A DNA stretch of 64,000 nucleotides. Source: Buddleja alternifolia. Taxonomy: Eukaryota; Streptophyta; Magnoliopsida; Lamiales; Scrophulariaceae. This document shows, piece after piece, positions 36,472-48,567 of the stretch; the first letter of the stretch is position 1, and each line of letters opens with the position of its first letter. The stretch is from the NCBI GenBank assembly GCA_019426215.1, contig CM033399.1, forward strand, positions 29,459,022-29,523,021. The letters are read 5' to 3'. A program made the translations under genes and the position numbers. The notes below the pieces were generated by a model. That model was given only the letters and a program-made list of their open reading frames with translations, did not search any database and was not told the DNA's origin.

Positions 36472-38325
36472 ATGGGCAAAGATCATCTAAGAAAAGGTAA
36501 ACACCTTTCTCCCTCGTTCATGGACATTCGTATTTTAATGCTTATTTTCTTCTCTACGTAGAGTCAAGTAAATTTTTTATGATTTGTGACGAGTATGTAA
36601 GTGGCCATCGTCTACATTCACCGAAGTGGTGGGGCAGTCTTACGTCAGGCATGTGACCCCTTGTCCTCGGAGGGGGCTCACACGCTGCCCCCGGAGCCTT
36701 AGCCTCGCGGTTGGCCGCGAGGCACGGTTCCTCGCTGCCTCGTAGTCGGGCCGCGAGGCACATTCATGCCCTGCAGTCGACCTCGAGGCATTTGGCCCGA
36801 TGGGTTTCTTGTCTGGGGTTGTTCTTTGGTTTTATTTACACTTATGCGTACGACTTTATCATATGTCTCACAATCATTTCTGTGATTTTTTTCTTTTCGG
36901 GCGTTGAAAGTTCAACATCATCATCATCAAGTGATAGTAGCTTTGATCGTGATGACTTAGCATCGTTAGCGAGTGACTACAAGGAATTAGGGAAATGGGG
37001 CGAAGTCTCTCAAGGTGGGAGGTCATCTCGGGATCACATTATTGATCTCTCTACTTGCCAATCCACCGTCACTACCAAGGAATTAAAGGCGCTCTTTGAG
37101 CATGCTCCACCGGAGCTTAAGGTGATTGATCTCTCTACTTGCAAGTGGTGATTATGATTTAGTTTCACTAAAGTTATTTTTTTGATAAATTTGTTTTAGG
37201 ATCGAGGGGGCGCTCAAGGACGCCAGCCACTGCAATGGCCCCTAGTGGTGGGCAACCGGATAGATAGGCCGGCCTGCTTGCCCTTTCCAAAAGGGCAAGG
37301 GCATATTCCAGGAGGTGTCCGATCTTTCCCCACCTGCCGAGGCACCCACCACCTAGATTCTGATTCTAGGATGGCCGGTTTGGCCATAAGGGGTCCTCAT
37401 GGTGCCTCTGTCGGAGCTTTCTTACCCAACCCCAAGGGAAAATCGCTATCGGATGAGGGAGGCATAGCTGGCGCGCAAGGCCTCTCTTCTGAGCTTACCT
37501 ACATTAGAGCCCCTCCTCTCTCGAATTGCAGCCATGATATCTCTCCTGTGAGTTTCGGTACCCCGAGTCACGGTAAGGGACTATTTACTTATAGGGTGAA
37601 CCGAGACCCTTTACTTCAGTCTTTTTGGGACATGGGTAATTCGGCTTCCCCATGGTCGATGATGATGCACGCCGTGAATGATTATGATTCTCAGCGTTCA
37701 TCTAAGTTTCCGACAGATCAGATCGACGAGGAAATCTCCGCCGGCGAGGGCCAAGTGAGTTTATTTTTATTTTTGTTTCTTCGCTTTGTTGTTTTTATAA
37801 GAGGTCATTTTTACTAAGTGTTTTCACCTTAGCCTTTTCAGATGATCTAACTATCTTATCACCTTCGCCTTCGATATGAGCACTTCGAGGGAAAATTGAA
37901 GGATTGTTCAAAGAAGAACAAGAAACTTCTTTCAAAATCCTCGAAGGCTGAGGCTGCAGCTAAAGAATGGGAGGCGAAGTATTAAGCGACTATTGAGAAC
38001 CTCGAGGAGGAGTCCTCTTGTCGCAAGGGTTTCCTTGGCTCGAATGTTGGTAAGCAGATTTTGGGAGACACCGGGAGTCAGCGGCGGATGAGTTTCGAGC
38101 GAGCGCCGAGTTTCTCAATGAATGTATTAAGAATGCATATAATATTGCCCTTAGTTTTATGGGGAAGATGGTCCCCTTCGAGAAAGTGGTCGCTATCGTC
38201 AAGATGACTTCAAGTAGATGTATGAAGCAATTGCTGATGATAGCGACGGGAAAGGAGCGCCAAATGTTGGGAAGTGTGGCGATGACCCTCCTTGTGATAG
38301 CTAGTTCTTTCGTGTGTAGTGCCAT
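36472..38325 (+). pseudogene. Spliced accessory gene antisense to gypsy pol, decayed
   Basis: On the strand opposite to pol, downstream of integrase. A plausible model has exons 36472-36496 (MGKDHLRK), from 36562, 36911-37147, 37200-37754 and 37833 to about 38325, with good GT-AG borders at the first and last introns. Visible parts: a Ser/Asp-rich segment (SSTSSSSSDSSFDRDD), DYKELGKWGEV, a Pro/Gly-rich region ending QSFWDMGNSASPWSMMMHAV, then a charged coiled coil (RYEHFEGKLKDCSKKNKKLL) and FRASAEFLNECIKNAY. This resembles the plant 'putative gypsy type transposon' family and the antisense accessory genes known in Tat-type elements such as maize Grande. TAA stops near 37849 and 37984, an in-frame TGA in the second exon and a frameshift near 38070 show decay. 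Function unknown. Confidence 0.55.
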
Positions 38326-38739
38326 TGGATTCTTATGTTGGCTTGATATTTTAGTTAGCCTTTATGAATCTTGTTTATTCGTACTTTGTAAGACTAACTT
38401 TTAACTTTTTGTGCTTTGTAAGACTACTTTTTGCTTGTTGCTTTTGTCTTATCACAGCTTAGTTCTTGTTTATGTTTCCTACCCCCATGATTTGATTTGG
38501 TGGGTGGACGATTTTGGCGGGTGTACTAGCCACCTCATAAGGTTGCTCATGCCCCACCGTTCCCTAGTGTTTTTTTTGACAAAAAACGTTGGCAGTAGTG
38601 AGATATTTTTGAAAGCTTGTTGAAAGCTTATCAGGGGCTAATTTGAAGGGTTGAATGCTTACTCAAACATATGTTTGGCCTGTGGCCCTTGTCAAAATTT
38701 ATTAACAATAGCAACAAGATAATAGCTCTGTCAGCTGAA

Positions 38740-40064
38740 ATAACTGTGTAAAGTACCTTTTGAGGTTGGATATGGTCCAAGTACGTGGTACCTCTTTGCC
38801 CCCAGTGGTCATCAACTTATATGTATTGGAGTTGATTATCTCACTTACTTGGTAGGACCTTCCCATTTGGCCTCCAACTTTCCGACGGGGCTTGTGGCCT
38901 CTTTCTTCCTAAGCACCAAGTCTCCCACCAGGAAATCTCGGGGTGGTTGTAAGTTCATGCCATCCTTATCTTGTACTTGACCACCCTTTCGGAGGCATTA
39001 TCTCTTACATCAGCGATAAAATCTAAGTTTTATCTTTGGCGTTGCTCATTTTGGGCAAACTTTTATTAGCTTACTTTTAAGCTCTTTTTTCCAAGTTTTG
39101 CTGGGGTTATGGCCTCAGCTCCATACACTAAGTTGAAGGGGGTCTCCCTGGTACTAACTCTAGGCGTGGTGCGGTACGACCATAGAACTGCTGAAATTTC
39201 ATCCGCTCAATTGTCTTTTGCTTTACCAAGCTTAGTTTTTAAATGTTGCAGTATAATGCTTGGTGACTTCTGTCTATCCATTAGCTTGGGGTTGATAACG
39301 GATGTAAAGTATTGCTTTATGTTCAACTCTTGGCACCACTCCCTTAGCTTCATCCCTTGAAACTGAGTGTCATTGTCTGAAACTAAGGATCTTGGAAGTC
39401 CAAAGCGCGTTATTAAGTTTTTATAAAGGAACTTCATCACCTCCTTTTCAGATATCTTGGCCAATGGCTCGACTTCCACCCACTTAGTGAAGTAGTCTAC
39501 AACGACCAACAGGAACTTCCTTTTCCCGGTGGCTAAAGGGAAAGGTCCAACTATGTCTAGCCCCCACATGTCGAAAGGACATTCACTCTCTAGCAGACGC
39601 ATATCGGCTCCTGGGAGGTGACTTATAATCGAGTTCTTCTGAAAAATCCTACATTTTCGCACTAAGTCTTGAGCATCCTTTAGCATTGTCAGCCAGAAGT
39701 AACCTTTTCGCAATGTTTTAGCTGCTAGGACTTTGCCCCCTAGGTGATTACTGCAACACCCCTCATGCACTTCACGTAATACGTAATTCACCCTGGCGGG
39801 GGTTAGACATTTCAAGTAGGGTTGTGTGAAGTCTAGCTTGTACAACTCTCCGTCTATCATAACAAATCTTGCGGCCCTCATTTTGAAGCTTCTGGCACCC
39901 TTAGGGTCGTCCGGAAGACTACCAGCTACTAAATAGTGAACTATTTCATTCTTCCAGCTAGGTTCCTCAGCTTTCCCACAAAACACCTCTAGGCCTCCTC
40001 TTTCCACCTTCGGTTTGCTGGATGTGATGAAGGTTATCTTTTTATCCTTAATGGATTCTATCAA
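38740..40064 (-). pseudogene. Gypsy integrase remnant
   Basis: Minus-strand integrase. The zinc region starts HEGCCSNHLGG and has KCRIFQK where family members have C-x2-C, so the last zinc ligand is lost. The catalytic core has DMWGLDIVGPFP, VVVDYFTKWVEVEPLA and LVSDNDTQFQG, but the third-acid region reads DRQKSP instead of the usual GQ-AE. The open frame ends at 39207; C-terminal pieces (GDLVLRK-like, then NTYKL and RTWTISNLKRY-like) continue out of frame to about 38740. Confidence 0.8.
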
Positions 40065-40204
40065 ACTCGCCAGCTTTGCTAGCTGGTCAGCAGCTTCATT
40101 TTCAGCCCTTGGAATTTGCTTAAGGTCGACTTTTCAAAATGATCTTTCACTTTTTGGGCGAGGGCGATATGTTGAGTCATCTTTTCCCCCTTAGCCTCAT
40201 AAGT

Positions 40205-40630
40205 TCAATTCACTTGATTGACTACCAGTTGTGAATCACTATAGGCTATCAACTTCTTTACTCTAGCAACGAGGGCTAGTTCGGCCCCTGCTAGCAGCGC
40301 TTTATACTCGGCTTCACTATTTGAAGCATCGAATTCGAACCTTAAGGCATACTCAAACAGATCTCCTTGAGGACTTTCGACTATAACTCCAGCCCCATTG
40401 CCTGAGTGGGTGGAAGAATCATCTACAAACAGCGTCCATGCTGACAGGGAGCAACCGACCTCATCCTCCATCATCTCGGCTACGAAATCGACTAACACTT
40501 GTGCTTTAATGGCCGGCCTCCTATGATATTCAATGTCGTGCTCACTCAACTCAATTGCCCACTTCACCATTCTCCCCAATATGTCAGGGCTCTCCAGTAT
40601 CCTTTTTAAGGGGCGGTTGGTGAGCACCAC
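40205..40630 (-). pseudogene. Gypsy RNase H remnant
   Basis: Linker MVLTNRPLKRIL and MVKWAIELSEHDIEYHRRPA, then an RNase H fold with LFVDDSSTHSGNGAGVI, ASNSEAEYKALLAGAELAL and AYSDSQLVVNQV. Catalytic Asp, Glu and Asp positions are kept. It is out of frame with RT and ends at a stop at 40205. Confidence 0.82.
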
Positions 40631-40920
40631 TGTGTGGTGTGACTAAAAAATAAGGTTTTAGCTTCCTAGATGCTACTACCAAGGCATGGGCCAGTTTCTC
40701 GATTAGGGGGTACCTAGGAGCGACTCCTTGGAGTAGGCGGCTAATATAGTATATGAGTTTGTGATCCCCTTGGTCGTCACTGACTAATACAACACTAACA
40801 ACCTCATGGGTGACTGCTAGGTAACAGAAAAAGTGTTTCTTTGTCGAGAGGTTTGGTGAATAGTGGCGGGGAAACTAGGTACTCTTTTAGCTTCTCAAAT
40901 GCCATTTGACATAAGGCGTC

Positions 40921-41808
40921 CTATTCGAAACTTTTGGTCTTCCTAATTGCCTTGAAGAAAGACAACCCCTTATCGGTCGACCCCGAGATGAATCTATTAA
41001 GGGCTGTAGCCTGCCCCATCAATTCTTGAACTTCTTTCTTGGACCTGGGGAGAGTTAGGTCCAGGATGGCTCTAATTTTCTCAGAGTTTGCTTCTACTCC
41101 GCTCCCACTCACCATAAACCCCATAAACTTTTCTCCACGCACTTCGAAAGTACACTTGGAGGGGTTGAGTTTTAATTTGTAGCGCCTGAGTACTTCGAAG
41201 CACTCTTGTAAATCATGTACATGGTCCCTTCCTTTCTTGCTTTTGACTATCATATCGTCAACATATGCTTCCATATTCCTACCTAGCTATGTTTTGAACA
41301 TCTTATTGACCAACCTCTAATATGTGGCGCCCGTGTTCTTTAAATCAAAAGGCATCACATTATAGCATAAGGTCTCTTGGTTAGTGATGAAGCTGGTTTT
41401 CTCTTGATCCTCGGGTGCCAAGGAAATTTGGCTATACCCTTGCCTTGCATCCAAGAACGTCAAGAGTTCACACTCAGAGGTTGAATCTATCAAGTCATCA
41501 ATTCGGGGGAGAGGGTAGGAGTCTTTTGGGCACGCCTTATTTAGGTCAGTGAAGTCTATGCACATCCTTCACTTCCCATTTGGCTTCACCACTAATACCA
41601 CGTTGGCTAACCAATCGGGGTAGTGCACGACCCTTATGTACTTTGGAGCCAACAAGCTCTCTATTTCTTCCTTGGTGGCTATACTTCTTTCTCTCCCTAT
41701 GATGCGCTTGCACTGTTTCACGGGGCGAGGGTCAGGGTAGGTGTTCAAGTGAAGGGTCATGACCTCGGGGTCAATACCCTCCATATCTTCCATGCTCCAT
41801 GAGAACAT
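40921..41808 (-). pseudogene. Gypsy reverse transcriptase with nonsense codons
   Basis: One frame carries the RT: IIGRERSIATKEEIESLL, VLVVKPNGK, a TGA (41566-41568), DLNKACPKDSYPLPRIDD, FLDARQGYSQI, two TAG stops near 41315 and 41285, AYVDDMIVKS and LKLNPSKCTFEV. The stops sit where W and Q are expected, so each is a C-to-T type change, typical of decay of methylated DNA. The frame is otherwise preserved. Confidence 0.87.
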
Positions 41809-41924
41809 GTTCGTATTATCTCGAAGAAAGTCACTAGGTCATTTTCGAACGTAGACCCCAGAGTTGCCCCGACGTTGGTGGCTTTCTCGGGATTTCTTGG
41901 TACTAGCTCCATTGTCTTCAAACT

Positions 41925-42515
41925 TTAGACTGCCTCTCCCCGAGTGTCATATTCGTCCCTCAGGGTCTTACTTAACTTCCCTTCCAATTGGGTTACCATA
42001 TCCATTTCTATTAGTTCGCGTTTAGCATCGGGATCCGAGTCGCTCCGCTTCCTTTTGAGTGTGGCGAGGGTGCTAGCATAATATTCTCTAACAAGTCTTC
42101 TATCCCCTACTACCTCTCCTATTCCCATTGGGTTTGGGAACTTAACTTTCAGATGCAGGGTAGATATAATAGATCTAAAAAGGTTCAAGCTTGGCCTCCC
42201 CAATATAACATTATATATGGACGGGGCGTTAATACCCAGAAATTTCACTTCTTTGGTTGCACGTTTAGGGAGTGTACCCATAGATAGGGGCAGGGTCACC
42301 TTTCCATGAGCTGCTACCACTTCGCTCGTGAAGCCTATAAGGGGTGTGTTCACCTCTTGGACCTTGGCTCTTTCAATCGATAACCGCGTGAAGGTGTCGA
42401 AGAAAATAATGTCAGCAGAGCTTCCACTGTCTATAAAAATTCTGTTGACCCAGGAATTGGCGATGGTGGCCAAGATCACTAAAGCTTCATCTCGGGAGGG
42501 GATTTGCCTCTCCAA
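41925..42515 (-). pseudogene. Gypsy aspartic protease region
   Basis: 196 codons with DEALVILATIANSWVNRIF and the catalytic FIDSGSSADIIFF, followed by the GKVTLPLSMGT and YNVILGRPSLN strands of a retropepsin. A homologous N-terminal part extends upstream past a stop near 42535. It is in a different frame from the RT. The charged tail leads toward RT. Confidence 0.82.
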
Positions 42516-42849
42516 ATCTCGGGCTCCGAAGTTAATGCTTTATGTTTTCGGCTCTACATGAATGTCCTGCTTAGCTGTGTCGTTGGTGACCGTGAGCAAC
42601 ACCTTCTGAGTGATCTCAAACACCCTTTTGGCAGGGAGTGGAATCACTGCTGGTTGTACCTTGGACGCCTCCTGCTTATTATTGGGGGGTGGGTGGTAAA
42701 TCTAGACCTCCAACACCTTGAATGCTAGGTAGCTTTCCTGTTAGCGTGGGGTTTGGAGTTACCCCTGGCATTTTGCCGCTAGTCATCATATCACTATTGG
42801 TATATGTTTGATACCTAGACTGCATACTCAATGGTTGAACTGGTCTTCC

Positions 42850-42866
42850 CACAGATGGCGCTAAAC
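42850..42866 (-). promoter_or_regulatory. Gypsy primer-binding site
   Basis: On the minus strand GTTTAGCGCCATCTGTG directly follows the LTR end CCATCATCA. It matches, with a few changes, the GTTTGGCGCCGTCTGTGGG site found in Tat/Ogre-type elements. Confidence 0.7.
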
Positions 42867-43274
42867 TGATGATGGTAAAATTCGTCAGTCAAAAATTATC
42901 ACGTAAATTACCATGTGAAGTGGAGAATTCGATCCAACTCACGACAAACTAGGTTGGGGGTTTGATGAATTTATAGAATGCACTCCCTTTTAGTGAGCTG
43001 CCTACGTACCTGATGAAATGAGATCAAGTCAGTTCATAATTTTATATTGAAATTACTCTCAGATGTTGCCAGTAGATTTTTTCTGAGAGAGTACATAATA
43101 ATCTTTTACCAGCTCCTCTAATATATTCATATGGAGCTGGTGGTGGGTTAAGGGTCGTGGGCTTACCTCTAGCAGTATCCCATCAGACTTATTAATATAC
43201 CTCATACTTAGCCTTTAGACTATTAAAGTAGTCCAATTAACTTCACGGTCTTTACGACGTAACGACCCATATTC
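42867..43274 (-). repeat. Gypsy 5' LTR, inner part
   Basis: Starts TGATGATGG at the primer-binding site and runs 408 bp to the Copia-3 insertion point at TATTC. It continues at 50446. Confidence 0.7.
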
Positions 43275-44426
43275 TGTTGGCATTTGTGGGTATATGAAAA
43301 AGTGTGTGAACACCACTTTTGCGTATGAAATTCGAACACCATAAGTATCGGGGATACTAAGTTGTATTGGATATTTTTATTCTACTCCGAGAGTAGATTA
43401 GTTTAGCATTTCGAATTTCTCAATTCGGAGTTGAAACGAATGAGAAATTAATTGCTAATGTTGGGTGTTTGAATGTGTATATCCCACATTGGATATAAAC
43501 CATAAGTTGTATGAGTTTATATACATTTGCCTAAAGGTAAAGGGTTGGCCCTTTGGGTCATCCACTTTGGTCCTTTGTGTGAAGGGGGGAAGAGCTATGT
43601 AATTGTGTCTTGGCCCAATTTCTTAGCTCCTCACTCGGGCGGTCCGGTGGACCGGACCGGACCACGGACCACGGACTCGGGCTCGGGCTCGGGATCGGGT
43701 CCGGGATCGGGTCGCGGGTCGCGGGTCGTTGGGCCGTGGGCCTTGGGCCTTGGGCTTTGGGCTTTGGCTGAGATGTGTGGTTGTTGGGCTTTGGACCTCT
43801 TCTTATCTTTTTGAGCCAAAGTTTAATTAATTTGATTAATTGGGCCCAGTTCTCTTTTGGGCCAAAATTAACTAATTAATTTAGGCCCATTTCTAGTTTC
43901 TTCTAGTTTCTTCTTCTAGAAACCAGCAAGGCATGTCTCCTGTTCCTTTCTCATGCTGAGGATTTCAGACGTTTCCTTACCTGTCTCCAGCCAAAATTAC
44001 CAGCCGAAAGTTAAAGTGTTTTGTTTCTTTTGGAGCCGAAACTTTTGACATTCATCAGCTGATTCTTTTTGGCTTTCTATTTTGGTTTTCAATCTGGTTT
44101 TGTTGCCTATAAAAAGGCTCTCCCAGGTTGTGTTCAAACCACACCAAAAACAGAAAATAATTCTGCATTGTCTTAAAGCATTCTACATACATAAAAATTC
44201 TGAGAGTTCTTGGGCAAATATAGTTCGTGGGTTTTGTTCTTGAAGTGGTTCAATTACAAATATATAATCGTTGTATCTTGGGAAGTTAATTGCACGATCC
44301 CGTACCACCGTAGGCGGGGCAATATAGCTTTAAGGATAGAGAGTTCATCTCTCGCCTCGATTGTCATATTGTTCGTCGTATTACTATTTTCAAAAATTTT
44401 CTTACAAAGTGCACAGATTTGCAACA
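43275..44426 (+). repeat. Copia-3 5' LTR
   Basis: 1152 bp, TGTTGGCATTTG...ATTTGCAACA. TATAAAAAGG at 44108-44117 is a strong TATA box, with transcription start expected near 44140. A CGGGCTCGGG-type GC-rich block at 43660-43717 stands out from the AT-rich surroundings. Short ORFs inside the LTR are not taken as genes. Confidence 0.93.
44108..44117 (+). promoter_or_regulatory. Copia-3 LTR TATA box
   Basis: TATAAAAAGG in the U3 part of the LTR, with the same sequence in the 3' LTR at 50122. The most likely promoter of the element transcript. Confidence 0.65.
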
Positions 44427-44483
44427 AGCTTAAAGCTATATTGTTTTGTTGTTAATTTTTGTGCTTGTTCGAACATTCTGGAA

Positions 44484-44864
44484 ATGGCTCATTTCGATTC
44501 TAATGAAAATGCTGCTGCTGCTCTCGACTTTGGACTTGGACCTGGAGCTGGTCTCGGTCTTGGTCTTCCTTCTGGTTTTGCCTCGGGTTCAGGGGTTAGG
44601 TCCGGTTCAGGCTCTGGTCCGAATACACCGGTTGTAACTCCAGTTATTCCGGTAATTCAGGCTCGGACTGAAAGGCTAACTCCGATTGTACCACCGGTGA
44701 ATACAAGTATCCCGGCACAGGCTGAAAGACCAACGAAGTTCAGCGGGGTTGACTTCAAACGTTGGCAACAAAAGATGCTTTTTTATCTAACTACTTTGAA
44801 CCTGGCAAGGTTCTTACGGGAAGACGCCCAGTCTGTCCCTGAAGATTTGACGATGTTCAAATGA
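44484..44864 (+). pseudogene. Copia-3 Gag N-terminal part, frameshifted
   Basis: Starts at ATG 44484 (MAHFDSNENAAAAL), 57 bp after the LTR. A Gly/Leu/Ser-rich leader with GLGLGLPSGFASGSG is followed by PTKFSGVDFKRWQQKMLFYL, the Gag start region. The frame ends at 44864, while Gag continues in the frame opening at 44861. A one-base loss a few codons earlier is the simplest reading. This is the only lesion I see in the element's coding region. Confidence 0.82.
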
Positions 44865-47800
44865 GAACGGCATATGATGCCTGGCAACACTGTGATTTCC
44901 TTTGCAGGAATTACGTGCTCAATGGTTTGGATGATTCACTTTATAGTGTTTATCACTCCATGAAATCGTCAAAAGACCTCTGGGAGGCATTACATAAGAA
45001 GTATAGAACTGAGGACGCTGGACTGAAAAAGTTCATGGTCGCAAAGTTCTTAGACTTCAAAATGATGGACTCTAAGTCCGTCGTAAGCCAGGTCCAAGAG
45101 CTTCAGATTATAATACATGAAGTTCATGCCGAGGGAATGGCTTTGAGTGAGAATTTTCAAGTGGGGTCTGTGATTGAAAAATTACCGCTCTCATGGAATG
45201 AATTCAAGAACTACCTAAGGCATAAACGAAAGGAGATGAGCTTAGAAGAGTTGGTTGTCAGGCTCAGAATTGAGGAAGACAACCGGGCTTCTATCAGAAG
45301 GGCTCCTGTTCCACCAATGGCTAACGTCGTTGAAGTTCCGGAAAGTTCTAACCGGAAAAGAAAGTTCCAAGGGAATTTTCAGTCCCAGAAAAATCAAGCT
45401 GGGAAAGGAAAGCCGAAACATGGTGACGGCTCTGACAGTGGTTGCTTTAATTGCGGCCGTACTGGTCATTGGGCTAAAGACTGTAGACAGCCCAAGAAAA
45501 ATAATTATCAGTCAAGAAAGAAAGGTTCTGGCAAGTATAAAGGCAAGAATCAGGTTCAGAACAACGTTCCGAACCAGGTGCAAAATCATGTGCACTTAGC
45601 TGTTGATGATGTCCAGGGCATCAACGAGTTAATTGACGACCTGTCAAATAAACAGGTGCCAATCGATCTAACTAATCTTGATCTGACTGCCGTCGTGTTC
45701 GAAGCCAATATGGTGGACAACTCGAGGGAGTGGTTCATAGACACTGGGGCTACTCGCCACATCTGTTCCGACAGAGATGCTTTCTCGTCCTATTCCCCAA
45801 CTGAAGGACGAAGATTGTTTATGGGAAATTCAGCCACTTCACCAGTGGTTGGAATGGGGAAAGTTGTGCTGAAGATGACTTCAGGCAAAGAACTGACATT
45901 GACTGAAGTTCTTCATGTTCCGGAGATTCGAAAGAATTTGGTATCCGGTTCAGCTTTGGTCAAGAATGGGTTCAAGATTATCTTCGAAGCTGATAGGTTT
46001 TCTTTGACTAAGAGAGGAATTTACGTAGGAAAAGGTTACCTTGAGCAGGGCCTTTTCAAAATGAATGTAATGAATGTAATTCGCTCTCTTGTAATTGAAA
46101 ACGGTGGAAATAAAAGGATTGAGAATTCTGTTTATTTGCTTGAGTATTCTAATTTGTGGCATGTTAGACTAGGACATGTCAATTATAATACTATTCGAAG
46201 ATTGGTCAACTTGAATTTATTACCAACTTTTAAAGTTGAAAATGAACATAAATGTGAAATTTGTGTTGAGGCAAAGCTAGTCAAACAACCATTTCCTTCA
46301 GTGGAAAGAAACACCGCACCTCTAGAACTTATTCACAGTGATATCTGTGATTTGAAGTTTGTGCAAACTAGAGGTGGGAAAAAGTATTTCATTACATTCA
46401 TAGATGACTGCACAAAGTATTGTTATGTGTATTTACTAAGAAGTAAAGACGAAGCGCTTGGAGCGTTTACACATTACAAAACTGAAGTTGAAAATCAACT
46501 TGAGAAAAGAATAAAATCTATCCGAAGTGATAGAGGTGGAGAATACGGAGCGCCGTTTGATGAATTCTGTACCGACTCTGGAATTATTCATCAAACAACG
46601 GCACCATATTCACCTCAATCCAATGGCATTGCTGAACGCAAGAATCGCACTCTCAAAGAAATGATGAATGCGATGTTGTTAAATTCTGGATTACCGCAGA
46701 ATTTGTGGGGGGAGGCGATCCTCTCCGCCAACTATATCCTTAACAAGATTCCCCACAAAAGTAGGAGTGAGACTCCGTACGAACTTTGGAAAGGTCAAAA
46801 GCCTTCTTACAAGTACCTCAAAGTGTGGGGGTGTTTGGCTAAGGTAGAAATACCCAAACCCAAACAAGTTAAGATAGGGCCTAAAACTATTGATTGCATA
46901 TTCATAGGTTATGCACTTAATAGTAGCGCCTATCGATTTCTGGTTCATAAATCAGAAATATCTGAGATTCATGAAGGTACTATCATGGAATCTAGAAATG
47001 CTTCGTTTTTTGAGGATGTCTTTCCAAGTAAGGAAAGAAATGAGCAAGTTCCTCTTAAAAGAACATTTGATGAGTCTACGAGTAGTTCTAATCCTGGGGA
47101 TGAAGAACCACGTCGTAGCAAAAGGGCAAGAGTGCCTAAATCATTTGGTCCCGATTTTGTTTCATATACATTAGAAGGGGAGCCAAATACGATTAAGGAA
47201 GCTATGTCCGGTCCAGATGCTCAACTCTGGAAAGAGGCTATCAATAGTGAAATCGAGTCTATTTTACACAACCATACCTGGGAGTTGGTTGATCTTCCAA
47301 AGGGAAGTAAGCCTTTAGGCTGTAAATGGATTCTGAAAAGAAAGTATAAGACTGATGGAACTATTGATAAGTATAAGGCCCGTTTGGTAGTCAAAGGATA
47401 CCGACAAACGGAAGGTCTTGATTTCTTCGATACTTATTCTCCGGTAACCAGAATAACATCCATAAGATTATTCATCGCTATTGCCGCATTGCAAAACCTT
47501 GAGATACATCAAATGGATGTTAAGACTGCGTTTCTGAACGGAGAATTAGATGAAGAAATATACATGGAACAACCCGAGGGGTATGTTGCTCCTGGAAAGG
47601 AGAAGAAAGTGTGTAAACTTGTAAAGTCACTTTACGGACTTAAACAAGCGCCAAAACAGTGGCATGAAAAGTTTGATAGCACGATGTTGTTAAATGGTTT
47701 CAAGATCAACGAATGTGATAAATGCGTGTATGTTAGACAAACACATAACGCATATGTCATCGTGTGTCTATATGTAGATGACATGTTGATAATGGGTAGT

Positions 47801-48531
47801 AATCATGAAATCATCATGAATACTAAAGGCATGTTAAAGAAGAACTTTGACATGAAGGATATGGGACTTGCAGACGTCATCTTAGGGATTAAAATCCTGA
47901 GGACTTCTGAAGGACTAGTCTTATCGCAATCTCATTACGTTGAGACGGTTTTGGAAAAATTCCTTCCTAGCGATAGTGCACCAGTCAAGACGCCAGTGGA
48001 CTTGAGCGTTCATCTACGCAAGAACCATGGCGAACCCGTATCACAGTTAGAATATGCTAGGATAATTGGGAGTGTGATGTATATCATGAACTGTACTCGC
48101 CCTGATCTAGCTTATTCTATGAGCAAGTTGAGTAGGTTCACGAGTAATCCAAGTGTAGAGCATTGGAATGCTTTAACTAGAGTTCTTAAGTATTTAAAGT
48201 ATACTAAAGAATATGGATTACACTACTCCAAATATCCAGCTGTAATTGAAGGATACAGTGATGCTAATTGGATATCAGACACGAACGACTCCAAGTCCAC
48301 AAGTGGGTATGTATTTACCGTTGGTGGAGGAGCGCTGTCGTGGAAATCTTCTAAGCAAACTTGCATAGCCCGTTCCACAATGGAATCAGAATTCATAGCT
48401 TTAGATAAGGCTGGTGAAGAAGCTGAGTGGCTAAGAAATTTCTTAGAAGATGTTCCCTGTTGGGAAAAACCTGTGCCTCCGATTTTGATTCATTGCGACT
48501 GTATGTCGGCAATTGGGAGGGCTCAGAGTAG

Positions 48532-48567
<36 letters not shown>

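Noticed and set aside
36711..37151. Hydrophobic 146-codon ORF read as one exon
   Set aside because: The hydrophobic middle (about 36800-36910) is T-rich and ends in a splice-like AG, so it is more likely intron of the antisense accessory gene than a membrane protein.
43527..43814. 95-codon ORF present in both Copia-3 LTRs
   Set aside because: It lies in U3, follows the GC-rich simple repeat and is repeated only because the LTR is repeated; no domain.
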